DNA from: Synechococcus sp. HW_metabat.21
Lineage (GTDB): Bacteria; Cyanobacteriota; Cyanobacteriia; PCC-6307; Cyanobiaceae
NCBI GenBank assembly: GCA_018623875.1
Contig: JAAZUZ010000038.1
Span: forward strand, 1 to 12,145
Direction: 5' to 3'
DNA: 12,145 bases
Shown here: positions 11,872 to 12,145 of the stretch, piece by piece
Position numbering within the stretch: the stretch's first letter is position 1
Layout: each line of letters starts with the position of its first letter
Made by a program: the position numbers and the translations under genes
The notes under the pieces: model-generated
The model's input: only the letters and a program-made list of their open reading frames with translations
The model's database searches: none
Told to the model about the DNA's origin: nothing

Positions 11872-12145
11872 ATGCCCGTCATTCGCTTCGTTCGTGAGGG
11901 ACGTGATGTGGAGTGCTATCCCGGCGAGAACCTGCGCGAGGTCGCTCTGCGTGAAGGCCTCGAGCTCTACGGCCTGAAGGGCCAGCTCGGGAACTGCGGT
12001 GGCTGCGGTCAGTGCATCACCTGCTTCGTCGATGTGGTGGGTGAGAGCAATCCCGGAAGCCTGAGCGGCCGAACCGCCGTTGAAGAACAGAAGTTGCGCC
12101 GCCGGCCCGAAACCTGGCGACTGGCATGTCAGACACTGGTCCAAC
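11872..12145 (+). CDS. [2Fe-2S] ferredoxin, adrenodoxin-like cysteine spacing (3' end cut by window)
   Basis: The visible 91 residues begin MPVIRFVREGRDVECYPGENL and form a [2Fe-2S] ferredoxin domain. Cysteines at 42, 48 and 51 (pattern C-x5-C-x2-C) and Cys86 in RLACQTL match adrenodoxin/ISC-type ligand spacing, rather than the C-x4-C-x2-C of plant-type photosynthetic ferredoxin. An extra Cys45 within GNCGGCGQCITC and Cys15 are also present. It would carry one electron in the cytosol; its partners are unknown. The gene is divergent from psbB and runs off the right edge, so full length and C-terminus are not seen. ATG 11872 is preferred because the ferredoxin domain begins at once. No Shine-Dalgarno is obvious. 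Confidence 0.87.
   Translation, partial: MPVIRFVREGRDVECYPGENLREVALREGLELYGLKGQLGNCGGCGQCITCFVDVVGESNPGSLSGRTAVEEQKLRRRPETWRLACQTLVQ

Noticed and set aside
1..12145. CRISPR arrays, transposases or defence systems
   Set aside because: No regularly spaced direct repeats, inverted-repeat-bounded elements or transposase, nuclease or recombinase motifs were seen.

Overview
The window looks like the chromosome of a Synechococcus/Cyanobium-type picocyanobacterium. It carries photosystem II genes psbB and psbT, phycobilisome genes (a CpcL-type rod linker, an AplA-like phycobiliprotein and a CpcT/CpeT-type bilin lyase), a three-domain cyanobacterial ribosomal protein S1 and tRNA-Phe(GAA). Almost everything reads on the minus strand; the exceptions are a 130-codon gene at 3421 and a ferredoxin at the right edge.

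Left part (about 168-4194): a phycobilisome-related cluster, read right to left. It holds a CpcT/CpeT-family lyase (3267-2677), an unrecognised 139-residue protein (2648-2229), an AplA-like phycobiliprotein (2262-1675), a CpcL-type rod linker with a C-terminal membrane helix (1613-885) and a pentapeptide-repeat protein (839-168). Head to head with the lyase gene is a plus-strand gene for a small acidic coiled-coil protein (3421-3813). A 78-residue unknown protein (4082-3846) and tRNA-Phe (4194-4122) follow. Intergenic DNA here is much poorer in GC (51 of 120 bases at 3241-3360) than the housekeeping half (41 of 60 at 6301-6360), and tRNA-Phe sits at the transition, which suggests a mobile or exchangeable pigment region anchored at a tRNA.

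Middle part (4263-9667): a compact housekeeping run, nrdR - rpsA - HAD phosphatase - metK - FGGY sugar kinase - 39-codon membrane peptide - DUF2470 protein. HAD/metK, metK/kinase and kinase/39-codon gene are joined by successive 4-base overlaps (ATGA, TTGA, GTGA), so translational coupling is likely. An 11-bp dyad closes the run just before tRNA-Phe.

Right part (9870-12145): psbB and psbT, 18 bases apart and ending at a strong intrinsic terminator, are divergent from a partial [2Fe-2S] ferredoxin gene. The 280-bp gap between psbB and the ferredoxin gene is rich in inverted and direct repeats that look regulatory.

The most interesting material is the phycobilisome edge region: membrane-linker, non-canonical phycobiliprotein, lyase and three unrecognised small proteins packed together beside a tRNA. 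I found no CRISPR array, transposase or defence system.
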